A DNA stretch of 64,000 nt from Oryzias latipes (lineage: Eukaryota > Chordata > Actinopteri > Beloniformes > Adrianichthyidae), in the NCBI RefSeq assembly GCF_002234675.1, contig NC_019863.2:3648609-3712608 (forward strand), written 5' to 3'. Made by a program: the position numbers and the translations under genes. The notes under the pieces are model-generated. The model saw nothing but the letters and a program-made list of their open reading frames with translations. It was not told where the DNA came from and did no database searches. The first letter of the stretch is position 1, and each line of letters starts with the position of its first letter. Shown here one piece after another: positions 14,219 through 25,685 of the stretch.

Positions 14219-17200
14219 ATGAAGCACCTTCCAGGGACTCCTTCAAGCTTTTGGAGCGTGCTTCCTCTGCTGTCACTGTGTTTGGGAGGGGTGCCCTCCT
14301 CAGATGCATCTCCAGCCTGCACAGAGGAACCCTGCAGGGACAGTCTGGTGGCTGCGCCCATCCCAACGGGGTCAGGAGCAAGGGTGAGGGCTGAGGCGGA
14401 GAGTCAAGCTGGGACAGGTGCATGCAGGATGGGCTTTTCTCTCCCTGCCATCTCTGATGTTCCTCAAAGGATGGAGCACAGACACACTCCGTTTAACGTA
14501 AGCTTTTCCTTACTTTTTAATGGAAACAACTGCTGCTGTTTCCATTTATTAAACCTCCTAATATTTTTTATTTCCATGTTGTTTGACCACCACTATAAGT
14601 TTTCAGAAGAGAACAGAACCTTTGATTTTTTTATTAATTTGTGCCAGTGGCAGCAAACAGCGTACGATCATCGGGCTGCAGGCTCTTTCTCATGGGACGC
14701 TAAATTTGGCACCACCATGGAGCAATAACTGTCTGCAATCAAAGAAGGGATAAAAATAGATCTGCTTTAAAAGTGTCTTCATCAAATGGTTGTGCTGACC
14801 TCATCAGCAACAGGTGTATGAGGAACTCGACCGTGGTGTGACACAAAACTAAAGGATGAGTTCTTTATGGTTTATTAATCTTTGATATGACTTTATACCG
14901 TTAGACTCATAACAAAAACACATTTTTTGTGGCTTTTTATTATTCAAAGACAAAGTTTTTGAGGTTTTAAACTCAATTTATTCTTGGATTAGTAGATTCT
15001 CCATTTAGAGCACACACTGTTGCTTGATATCCACCTCCCCAACAATGCAACCATGCAGCATTTAGACTACTGCACCCGTGATTAACATGCATTAGTGCAA
15101 CACGTCTCCTCTTTTTAAAAAATCCTCTCCAAAAAATGGAGACAGGATAGTGTAGAAGCTTAGGAAAATTGAAGAGTATATTCTCCAGAAAAGCCTGAAC
15201 ATCCACACATTTGAGAAACACATCCTCATCACTGAAAATCTGCTCAGTTTCAGTCACAGTGCCTGTCGAGGGTGTGGTGGATAAATAAAGGGTGTAAATT
15301 TAAGAAAGTGCATCACGTTCAGATACACTGTACAAAAGAACCCAGTAATTGCAGCTGCAGGAGAGCAGATTTAATAAACCACAAGCAGAGATTTACTAGA
15401 TGCCTCCAAACACATCTATTTATTTTATCGAAAGCACACGAGAGACACATTTCTACATTTTATATTTTTAATCTTGAGCAATTTGCGTCTCTTAGTGTGA
15501 AACAAAGCGGATGAACATACCTGGAAGCATAAACTAATTTGATGTTTATCTGTTCTAGACAAAAAGTACCGGTAAGTGTTGTGTTTACGTTTTTTGTTGA
15601 AGTTAGAAAAGCAAATAAACTTTCTTAATTTCTGAATGGGTTAAAGTAATTTCTATTTATATATTTTTACTTCAGGTTCCAACCAAATAAAATCAATTCA
15701 GTCGGCATTTTTTTGCTACATGGACATCACCACGTTGGAACGAGATGTCGTCACTAAGTAGTAATTGGTCCGAGTCAACATTTCTATGGCAACCACTCGT
15801 GCCAATCAGGAGTGAGCTTAATGGAAGGCCACACCCCAAGCACTGAAAGCGGATTACACACAAAATCTATCAATCAAACACTTGGGACATGAGAGCCCCT
15901 ACTTTTACTGAGGCTTCTGATAGGTCAACTTATATCTTGAATAACTTGTACTAAAGAAACATCATGGAAAAAAGGATTATCAAGAAAATGTTAAGAAAAA
16001 GGTCATGTTTGTTCTGACCTATGGTCAGTTCTTTTTAGAAGTTTATGGGATTTTGTTTTCTCGGGGCCATCAGGTACTTCTTTCTTGGAATGCGAGGGCC
16101 ACTTAGTTCAAGTCATTCAGTCAAAAAACTAGTTGCTTTTAATTGACTGATTTTAAAGTTTTCTATTAAAGTAGTCTGAGTCAAGTCTAGTCATTTACTC
16201 TCCAAAAGCAAGGTTCAAAAAGACAGAAATATCTAATAAAATACAAAACACCTTGCCCTGTGGTCACGACTTTGCAGACTGGCGAACTCAAAGAGCGCCT
16301 AACTCAGCTGCAGCGCTGCATGCGCAACCTCCAGGAATCAAGGGACCGCTGGAGTCATGGAAGCCAGGACAGGGACTCTCTGGGGGCCATCCTGGCATTA
16401 ATGGCTGCCGTGCTGACAGAGTGTGACCTACACTGTCACAGCCAAACCCTTGGAGCAATGGCAAAGCGCCTGGGTGAGAACACACACACGCCTACACACA
16501 CAAATGCCACTGCAGTCCCTCCCTCTCATACTCACAGAACCTCCCTTTGGGCTGCAGGTTACAGGTGAGTGCATCGGAATTCAATTGCAGTGGAAAGCAT
16601 GTTAAACACTGTGGGTACAAGCACACATGTACCCACACACACATACACACAATGCAAAGCTTTGTTAAGGAGCTGTAAGGTGTTGTCATACAACTCATTT
16701 GCAAGAGCCCTATCGCTATATTTAAATATGTATACACCCCCTCTGACTCCATGATAACCTGACCTTTTCCGGGTTGACAGAACTTGCTGCCTCAAGCAGA
16801 GAGGGTGAGAAGGATCTGCTGCTTTTTCTTAAAAGCATCACACAAAACCCACCCACAGGTGAGAGCCCTGAAGGTATTTATAGACATTCCTTTTTTTCAT
16901 GGATAGGGTGACAAAAATTTGAAATGTGTGGCTTTCAGTTGCCCCCGTGGAAAGATTACATCCCCGAGACTGTGCAGATATTTATAGGCTTGGGATCAGT
17001 GAGAATGGAATCTACACAATCCAGCCTGATCTGCACAGCCCAGCTCTGGAGGTATTTCAGATTGACCACACTCATAAAACACGCAGACTGACCCCCGTCT
17101 CACCTCTCTTCATTTAGAAATCTGTCTGCAGGGCTGTGAAATCTAGGCTTTGTCAGAGCACTTTTTGTTTTGGCTCAGGCTAAATGTGACATGGAGGCGG

Positions 17201-19340
17201 CGGGTGGTGGGTGGACGGTGATCCAGAATCGACAGGATGGCTCAGTGGACTTCAACAGGACATGGCAGGAATATCGGGATGGCTTTGGCAACATGCAGGC
17301 AGAGCACTGGCTGGGTAATGCAGCACTGCATGCCCTCACCTCCACAGGCCAACACCAACTTTGCATTGAGCTGGAAGACTGGCACCAGCAGAAGCGCCAG
17401 GCCACCTACAACAACTTCAAAGTGGCCTCGGAGGCACAGAGGTGACGCCCACTGCAAGAACACAGCTGTTCTTATGTAAATAACAATCATATAACATGCA
17501 TTAAAGCAAAAAATGGAAATTCTCCAGTATCATCAATGAAAATGTAGCTTACACAAACAAGCAAGGTCAAATAAATTCCGACAGAAATTCTGGAACCGCC
17601 CTTTGGTTGTGTTTGTGCCTGAGGTGAGTCGGACACAGCTGGAGAAACGGCCATTGAAAAGGGTTGACTGCATGCATCAGCCATTAAACTGTTAGTCAGT
17701 AGACATGAACTCAAAAGCTAACAAGCATCTACTGACTGATGATGGCTGCAAACAAACACAGAGAAGAAATCAGATCCACCTTTGTCTAGATCGCTACAAG
17801 ATCAAAGCAACTGAGAGACTATAGTGGCTGATTAGGACCATTGCAATAGGTGAAACCCTTGGGATTTCCTAAATGTCCATATTAAGCCCTAGAGTTATGA
17901 GTAATGGGTTAGTTTTTAAAGAAATTCTATTCAATTTGAATTCAGTTTTATTTTATATAGCCAGATATACAGTTGTCTCAATGGGCTTTATTAATTTAAA
18001 AAAAACATAAAATCCGTTATAAAATACAATAACTGATTGCTAAACCAAACTAAACTGACTAAGTTAAACCTCAGACCCTCCTTCTTGGTAAGGACAAACT
18101 CCAAATTCCAGAAAAAAAAGTAGAAACCTCAGGGTTGTCCACATGAAGGAGGGATCCTCTCTCAGGACGGACAGGCGATGTACTAGAGCTGTCAGTGAAA
18201 CTTCAATTAGGTTCAAACTGTATTCCTTCACGGCTGTCAGTTCATTAAAAGGGATTCAAAGCAGATGATTGGATGGGATGAGACTACAGGACATTGTAGA
18301 TGAAAAGGCAGTTAGATGCTTTGCAAGGAATCTTGGATCATAGACATGATCACATGAATTCATCACAATGGTATCTATGGCTGATGGAAACCTTCAGGGG
18401 TGTTTTGGTGCACCATCTCTTCTAAGACATTCATTTATCATTTGAATTCAGGGAAAACATGAAAAGAAGCTTTTAATTTAAACAGCCTTAACTCTGCAGA
18501 CGGGGGAACTCAAAGAGCTCCTTACTCAGCTGCGGTGCTGCATGTGCAACCTCCAGGAATCAGGGGACTGTAGAAATACTTTGAGGGTTTCAAAATATAA
18601 TTCAAAAGTATTGCTTTGTTATTTTTCAGCTTAAAGAAGCTTGTGTTAATGATTTCTTAATCTTTGTCAATCCTGAAACTAATGTTGACTCAAAACTTGG
18701 AGGCAAATGGGGCTGGTGACGATTTTTGTGGGGGGTGGGGGTAGCTGCCCCTCTTGCCCCCTTGTAGCTCCGCCCCTGACCACTGCCGCTTTGCAGAAGC
18801 TATTTCTTGGAAAAGGAGCACTGGGAATGCGTTGAGGATAGATTAAAGGAAAATCAAAGTGGGCCGTTAAAATCACTTCCAAACTATCACAGTTTGATTC
18901 TAAATTCCACAATATGTGGTCATTTTACATGCCTGGTGGAGAAACAGATAGAAAGTACTAATAGTCCTTTAAAATAGTTTGCATGTTTTCATTCCAGGTT
19001 TCGTCTGACAGCTCGAGAATACAGCGGCGATGCAGGAAACGCGCTGAGCTACAGTAAACGCTACAACCATGATGGCAGATTCTTCAGCACCTCTGATCAA
19101 GACCATGACCGCTACACCTCTGGAAACTGTGCTCAATACTACGGTGCAGGGTGGTGGTTTGACGCCTGCCTGGCAGCTAACTTGAATGGTCGGTATTACC
19201 GTGGACGTTACAGCGGTGTGACCAATGGCATCTACTGGGGGACATGGTACATCCTGACAGATGGACGGACTGGAGAACGCTACTCCTTTAAGAGGGTGGA
19301 GATGAAGACGAGACCAAAAAACGTCATTGGAGCAAGATAA
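14219..19340 (+). CDS. Secreted fibrinogen-domain protein, fibroleukin (Fgl2)-like
   Basis: Six exons: 14219-14497, 16278-16473, 16781-16858, 16939-17051, 17179-17441 and 18998-19340. All are GT-AG and phases add to 1272 nt, 423 aa. Residues 1 to about 29 form a signal peptide with the core LLSLCLGG. Residues 30-185 are a less conserved, partly helical region (ELKERLTQLQ) that likely drives oligomer formation. A fibrinogen C-terminal globe runs from DCADIY (195) to about 415. It shows GGGWTVIQ, an N-glycosylation site NRT at 248, a calcium loop DQDHD (343-347) and Cys354/Cys367. The segment GWWFDACLAANLNG and the NGI(Y/F)WGTW context are closest to fibroleukin in my memory. Angiopoietin-like proteins are the alternative. 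Fibroleukins are secreted immune regulators or prothrombinases; this gene's role is unknown. The gene looks intact. Confidence 0.85.
17935..18190 (-). repeat. Dispersed teleost repeat in the last intron of the Fgl2-like gene
   Basis: Begins with the tract TTCAATTTGAATTCAGTTTTATTTTATATAG (described only; seen near 17931-17961), typical of common fish short repeats. At 18090-18185 it is the reverse complement of a segment at about 51009-51115 (shared words include GGACGGACAGGCG and ACATGAAGGAGGGAT). It is therefore an interspersed repeat and not part of the gene. Confidence 0.5.
18493..18568 (+). pseudogene. Duplicated fragment of exon 2 inside the last intron
   Basis: This 76-nt piece matches 16271-16346, the acceptor and first 69 nt of exon 2 of the same gene, with about 9 mismatches (roughly 88% identity). 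The acceptor AG is kept. The copied reading frame stays open over this length (TGELKELLTQLRCCMCNLQE), but no donor follows and the sequence leaves the exon at GGGGACTG. It is a pseudo-exon, probably left by a tandem duplication or by a lost neighbouring paralogue. Confidence 0.8.
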
Positions 19341-20510
19341 GGAAAAAGTCCTATAATTCACGTATTAGACAAAAATGAAACTTATGGTTTGGGGAATTTT
19401 AAAATAGTAGATGAATTAACGGCAGCTATGGGATTAAAAAATTCAACATATTGGACTTCTATAGTTCTTATTTTATTTCCACAGGTGTTAAAATGAGACA
19501 AATGCTGCATCTGATGACCAACAGCACATGTCCAATTGCATTCTCTCAATTAAAAAAAACAAGTTCTCTGACAGGGTGTAAAAAAGTCAGGTAAAGGTCA
19601 GTCTGGTGCTGCCATTCAAATGCAATGATTATTGGATGATTGTCAACAAAAGCAAATATTTCAGTGAAAGCAGAGATTTAGTCAGAGATGAGGTTTTGTT
19701 CTTCTGGGTTTTGTTATAAGGACTTTTTTTAACTTTATTGTTCAAAACAAATAGAACAAATATGTCTGACAAGAACGATAGTCATAACAACGAGAATGCC
19801 AGGGGATGGTACATGTATTACAAAGAAATATTACAGAAACAGATTGCTTTGCATTGAAAATGTTCAAAGAGAGACAGGTTATGGGGACTTATAGAATCCA
19901 TTCAGACTCCATTACACGACATTTGTTGATCTCCTGGCTGTTGCCCGTTTTCAGGCATTGACACAGCCTGAGAGATTTGGAACGACGGTTTGTGCTGGAT
20001 GTCCTTCCAATTCTGTGACTGTACTGAACCAGCCACTTACTATACTGTGCTGCAACCTGCAGTTTCCTAACAGTCAATATTTTACTACTGTGAAACGTTG
20101 TCACTGGTTAGATATTGTACAAGCAGTTATGTTGCTACAGCTTTTGACGAAGTAGACATGCAACGCTTACAGAAACTGCTAAAATAAAAAAGAACAACGT
20201 AAAAAAGTTCCTTTGGGCCTGAGTTAAAAAGTTCAATGTTAGATTTTGTGACAACACAATAAACAATGTTTGTACACAACTTTACATTCTTTTGCACCTA
20301 GAAACATGCATACTCTCCCTGAAGAGAGTGTGACTGCAGAGTTTTGAACCGCTGCATTCATGCATGAACACACTTCTGTCTAAATAAAGTAATTTGAAGA
20401 TGCTTAACGATGGAAAAAAACAACAACAACTAGTCAATACCAAAAACTCGTTGATGTAGTGTGAAGATTATGTCCTTATTGGAGTGATCTGGACTTAATT
20501 AGACAGTAAC
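19341..20510. other. 3' UTR of the Fgl2-like gene and AT-rich spacer
   Basis: The first part is 3' UTR. An ATTAAA at 19549-19554 is the nearest candidate polyA signal. The rest is AT-rich with no gene or clear transposon seen. Confidence 0.35.
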
Positions 20511-20685
20511 AATAGTCCCACTCCAAGCCTCATTTGATCTCTTGTAAAAGTATTCCCAGTTCTATCGTGATTATATCGTTTTTAGCCAAAATGAAAAAAA
20601 GAATTGTGTTGTTTTCTAAGACATAGCTCTCTCCTGCTACAGTTTACATCCAGATGCCAACTCAGATGAGGAAAACTAAGACATA

Positions 20686-21712
20686 CAGGACAGACCAAAA
20701 GTTTGGACACACCTTCTCATTCAAGGAGTTTTCTTTATTTTCATGAAAATTGTAGATTCACACTGAAGGCATCAAAACTATGAATTAACACATGTGGAAT
20801 TATATACATAACAAAAAAGTGTGAAACAACTGAAAATATGTCACATTCAAGGTTCTTCATAGTAACCACCTTTTGCTTTGATTCCTGCTTTGCACACTCT
20901 TTGTCATGGTTTGAGTTTGTTTTGTCTTGGTTTTTGCTTTAGTTCTTGTTCTGTCTTGTTTGGTTCTGTTTCCTGTTTTATTTTGAAAGGTTTCGTGTCT
21001 TGTCTTGTTTCTTGAGTTTTACTTCCTTTGGTCCCCATCTGCCCTGATCGTGTTCACCTGTTTCTTGTCTGCCCTGTCTGTATTTAAGTCTCGTCTCTCC
21101 CTTCCTCTTGTGCTGGTCCATTAGCTTGTGTCATGGTGTTCACGTCTTCATGTCTTAGGGGCCTCGGGCCTCGGTCCTCGTCCCTCGCCAAGCCACAGTG
21201 ATTTTTTGTTTTGTCTTAGTATTCCTGCTCTGCAGCGCCTTTTGTTCTGTTATTAAACCCTTTAGTCCTGAACCCGTTGGCCTCCCGTCTCTGCATTTGG
21301 GTCCTTACCTGCTCTCGAGCCCCCCGCACATGACACTCTTGTGTCATGTGCGGGGTGCGAGGTTTTGTGTTTCTCTTCACAGGTGTGCCCTGTCAGGTTT
21401 AATAAGTGTGATTTCTTGGGACCATCAGTTGTGTTGTGCAGAAGTCAGGTGGATACACAGCTGATAATCCTACTGAATAGACTGTTAGAATTTGTATTGT
21501 GGCAAGAAAAAAGCAGGTAAGCACAGAAAAACGAGTGGCCATCATTACTTTAAGAAATGAAGGTCAGTCAGTCCGAAAAATTGGGTTTATAATTCCACAT
21601 GTGTTAATTAATAGTTTCGATGCCTTCAGTGTGACTCTGCAATTTTCATAGTCATGAAAATAAAGAAAACTCTTTGAATGAGGAGGTGTGTCCAAACTTT
21701 TGGTCTGTACTG
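20686..21712 (+). mobile_element. Tc1/mariner-like non-autonomous element
   Basis: Flanked by TA at 20684-20685 and 21713-21714. The ends are long inverted repeats beginning CAG(G/T)ACAGACCAAAAG and continuing for over 100 bp, including TTTGGACACACCT and GAGTTTTCTTTATTTTC. The interior matches the familiar fish element that shares those ends, but most of the transposase frame is missing, so it cannot move alone. It is interrupted by a solo LTR at 20902-21335. Confidence 0.85.
20902..21335 (+). mobile_element. Solo LTR inserted in the Tc1-like element
   Basis: A 434-bp unit beginning TGTCATGG and ending CACATGACA. These ends are inverted with respect to each other, and the unit is bounded by a perfect 5-bp duplication CTCTT (20897-20901 and 21336-21340). 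It contains a TATA-like TATTTAAG near 21081 and an ATTAAA near 21251. No retroelement genes are present, so this is a solo LTR left by recombination between two LTRs. A 5-bp duplication fits Gypsy, ERV or BEL families. Confidence 0.85.
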
Positions 21713-21740
21713 TACATGGATCTATAAGTGGACCTCAATG

Positions 21741-23755
21741 TCTCCAGTGGTGGATTTAGTAGTTTGGGGGCCCCAGGCGAATAAGAACACGGGGCCCTCC
21801 GCAGGTTGTATTATTAAATTGTTTATAAAACCCTTACCCATAGAATTAATCGTCTAATAACTTCCTTACTGATTCACTTTTAGACTACATCAATGACAGG
21901 AAATCTGAATGTTTTGAAAATAATTTAAAAACTGAAATCACATTTAAATGTTAAAGAAATGTGTTTTATATTATATTCATTATTTTTACTTGGAAAAACA
22001 TTACATTTACATTTTTTAAATGCACGGATGTGTTAATCCCTCACTTGCTAGAATGAATAAATGACAATTTTCTGTCTTTTCCTTAATTTGCCAGGCATTA
22101 CTAAAGAGCATAAAAGAAACAGCGTTTTTTTTCTTTTCTAGTTTTTCATTTTATCTGTCTTCCAGCACTTTTGAAAGTTAAGCAACAAATGTCTTACTTT
22201 CTCTTTGCCTTTTTCTCTTTTCGCAGCCCCCCGCATCACTCTGCTTCATTTGACTACTTTTTAAAATTTGCCAGCGTTGCCAGATAGTCATGGTTTTCCA
22301 GCCTAAAATCATCTAAAAACCACAAGACCCAGCAAAAAAACACCCAAAATAATAATCAGTGATTAATTATCAATAATTAATCACTGATTATTTGTTACTT
22401 CCTGAGTTTTTATGAAGTTACATCCACCATGTTTGCAGTCAGTCAGAGAAAAACATAAAATAATGGACTCTTATTGAACTTTACGAACAACCACAGATGT
22501 CTTTCTCAAATATTAGGAACAATCAGAAAAAAAAGGGAATAAAACACAAATATTTAAACACTGTAGAAGTTCTAGTTGAACTTATTGGTCTATCATGAAC
22601 AACACTGGAAAATGTTCTTGTGTTTTGACTTTTCATGAATTTAGGTGAGATAACATAAAAGCAATTGTTAATTACATTTCTTGTAAAAAATAATAAATAA
22701 GAGTTTGATTTTTGAAAACTGGTTCTTGTAAATAGAAGTTTTACAAGTATTTAATAAAACCTTAGGAACCAAATCAAATATCACCTGAGCGGACTCCAAA
22801 AAGTTATTTTTTGTTTTTCTAATTGTGTATTAAAAGGAAATTTTGCACAACACCAAAAGTAAAAATCCTCCCAAAAACTAATATATGCATTCATATAACA
22901 AACGATCTATTGTTTATATTAATATCACAAACATCAGTTGTTTTTCTGCCTCATTCTGTTTTTTTAGTGCAGCTTCAGGCCAGATCTGAAGTGAAATACA
23001 TAACCTATTATATAGAAAGGGCAGACATGCAAATACAAATGTCTAGGATGTAAAAAAAACAGGCTGTACATTATTAGCATACACTAAGTAAACTAAAGGA
23101 ACAATCAACCCGACTTCCCTCAGGACTGTGTAATCTCTTATGCAGCAGAGCTCGCTGACTGCGCTAAAATTAAACAGGAAATAACCAAAATACAGTGATT
23201 TTGAGGATAAAAAAATGATATGAATAAATTGCATTTATTGAACAGTTTAATGTGAAAACATATTCATTTTATCATCAGTCTGCTTTACATCTCATGATGG
23301 CAGGTGGGAAAGACAACAGGTGAAGCACTGCTTGTCACCTGCCTCTCCCTAGACATAAAAACGTATTTCAACCAGGAACTAAAAGCTCCTGAACCGATCC
23401 CAAATTATGTTTATCCACCTAGAGCTATTATTGCCTGCAAAGTCAGACTAAAAACTGCCCTACTGAGCAGGAAACTGCCCAGTCTGGCAATGCTGCCTCT
23501 GCTCGCTTACTTGCAAGTCTCTGGACTTGCTGTTGACTGGATAATACCGTTGCTGCAGAAGGACGGGAGGACCAAAAGCACTTTTACATGATCAGTCTTT
23601 GGGGTGTTTTTTCATGACAGTTGGGCGTAAAATATATTTTAGAGATTTGCATTAAGTGTTTAGCTTGGGGCCCCTAGAGAATTGGGGGCACCAGACGATC
23701 ACCTACTTTTGCCTAATGGTAAGCGCCCCCCCCCCCCCCCCCCCCCCCCCCCCGT
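21741..23755 (+). mobile_element. Two-kilobase insertion flanked by 13-bp direct repeats
   Basis: The word GTGGACCTCAATG occurs at 21728-21740 and again at 23756-23768, exactly where Rep-A copy 2 is broken. The enclosed DNA starts CAGTGGTGGATTTAG with GGGGGCCCCAGGCG. Near the right end it has GGGGCCCCTAG and then 28 consecutive C at 23726-23753. A weak inverted likeness exists between the two GGGGCCCC borders. The class is uncertain. The interior is AT-rich and holds a perfect hairpin (22351-22392). A 95-codon open frame at 23304-23591 resembles nothing I know. Confidence 0.45.
22351..22392. repeat. Perfect 19-bp inverted repeat with 4-nt loop
   Basis: Two 19-bp arms (22351-22369 and 22374-22392) are exact reverse complements around the loop TCAA. 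The arms are AT-rich (AATAATCAGTGATTAATTA). This could form a cruciform or a short RNA hairpin, but no promoter or gene context supports a function. Confidence 0.85.
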
Positions 23756-23899
23756 GTGGACCTCAATGGCAAATCTTCAAATGGATGCGTTACAATGGAG
23801 CAGAGCAGGGGGCTTGTGGCCCGCCGACTGTAGTTTTTTAAGCTTTTTGAGAAAAATAAAAAAGCCAAAAACAAGCCATTTTCCTTTAAGTGGGTTTAA

Positions 23900-25680
23900 T
23901 GGATTTGCCAAAAAGTGGATTACAACAACCATTGATTATTTTAGTTTTGCTTGGTTTGACATTTCTGACTGAATTTGTGTAGCGCTTTAAGACATCCTTA
24001 GCTGTGAACAGGTACTTTACGAATGAACTGAACTGACTTTTCAGTTTCCTAAATATCTAGCATTAAAATATATATTGTCATTATACTTTCAGCTGTTTCA
24101 ACCGTTCTGGGGAACATTCAGCTCCTTTGGGACACTGATTTTGATTCTTAAGATTTTTTCCCTTCTTTACATTTCAGTAATAGAGCCACCTTCTGCTCTT
24201 TGAAAGTGAATGAGGAAAGCTTCAAAGCCTTAAAAACTTGGCGTCATCGTGAGAGCTAAGCTACTTTAAACAATTCAGTGGAGATTACACTCCTTCACTT
24301 GTACTCAGCTTTTCAAATGTCATTTTTAACTGTAGTTATGTTGTGTACAACTGAGTCAGAGAAATACTTTAAATCAAATGGCTGTGTAATTATTCATTTT
24401 AACAATCATTCGATTCATATCACAATTTGTGGATCGGATCTGATTGACTGACCTAAAATGGAATTTCAGTCAAAGCTTCAACCAGTGAGACTCAGAGAGA
24501 AATACCTGCTACTGAACAGTGAAGTTTTCCAGATTCCTCAGATTTCTTCCAGATTATCAAGTGTAAATGAAATATGTAAACAAGTAAACTAAAATGAATG
24601 TCAAATCCATTCACATTTTAGTTTCCTAAAGGTCAGCCCACTGTTGTTTTTTCACATCCAAAGAATCCAAAGGGAACATTCTTAGAACATTCTAGACACT
24701 GGATGGTCACATGACTTTGCTAAATTCAAAGTGTTTCCACACATTGGACTGGAATGATGAACTGATCAGTTTTTGCTGACATCATATGTGTGTTGTTCAC
24801 TGTGATGGACTTGATTGTTTTCATGTTATAGTAAAATAAACCTACAGTGTCTCAATTCAAATGGTATTTTCCAAGATGGATATAATCAATTTATTTCATT
24901 TCGAGACGATTTTAAAATGGCATAGGTCGATTCGATTAACAATTTGCCTCAGACAGATCGATCTGGTTGGATTGTAGGAATAATATTCATTCGTCAATTA
25001 ATTCGATTAATTGTTACACCCCTAAAATCAAGTGTTTACTATAATGTAATTTAAGGAACCACGCTTGATCATGTAAATGCATTGTATACATTTTTAGAGC
25101 ATGTTTTACCAAATTTTTCTCATTACATCTTTTTTTTTAGTTATCGCTTGTTATTTTCAAACATTAAAATCGTTTATTAAAGTGTTTTGAGCTAAATTGA
25201 CATTTAGCAGTTTGTCAAAACTCTGTAGTCATTTTTGTCTTGCTTTTGTGGGTCAATGCATTTTCTTCCATTATTTGGCATTCATTAGATTTATTAACTG
25301 ATATCAGTTTTTTCCATCGATTCTTCAGTGGGTTAGTTTAAATTTAAAGCAATTGTTTGATTGTTGTTCAGCCATGAGTATTTGCCAATGCGTTGTGCCA
25401 TGAAAGGCAATTCTTCAACCCTCCAGTTAAATCACTTCATTGTCCTTAAAAACATTAAAAAAAATAATTTGACTGATAATAAGAAAAGATACGTGTCTTG
25501 TAAGATCAGGCAGATTTACAGCAGGGGTTGCAGTGAGTTTGTTATTTTTTAAATAAAGAAATTTGTGCATTTAGGTTTAAATGAATACCAGAAAATGAAT
25601 AAAACTAAACAAGTCATGAATGTAAAACACACAAAACAATTGTTAACAGAAATGAAATCACACATTGAGGTTGTTACATT
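23900..25680. other. AT-rich intergenic DNA with transposon-derived pieces
   Basis: No gene was recognised. The segment from about 24420 to 24800 is the inverted counterpart of about 51120-51500, sharing for example TCAAAGTGTTTCCACACATT and CACATGACTTTGCTAAATTC as reverse complements. It is therefore part of a dispersed repeat. Near 24960-25025 the words TTCGATTAA and TGTTACACCCCTAA look like a DNA-transposon end. Confidence 0.45.
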
Positions 25681-25685
25681 ACTGT

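Larger units (their letters stand above)
20511..23899 (+). repeat. Rep-A repeat, copy 2, split by two nested insertions
   Basis: Three separated blocks rebuild one Rep-A copy. The left end is 20511-20684 (TAGTCCCACTCC start, then ...GATGAGGAAAACTAAGAC). A short middle follows at 21714-21740 (CATGGATCTATAAG). The right end is 23769-23899 (GAGCAGAGCAGGGGGCTTG, finishing TAAGTGGGTTTAA). The breaks are filled by a Tc1-like element with TA target sites and by a 2-kb insertion flanked by 13-bp direct repeats. Rep-A is thus older than both. Confidence 0.65.
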
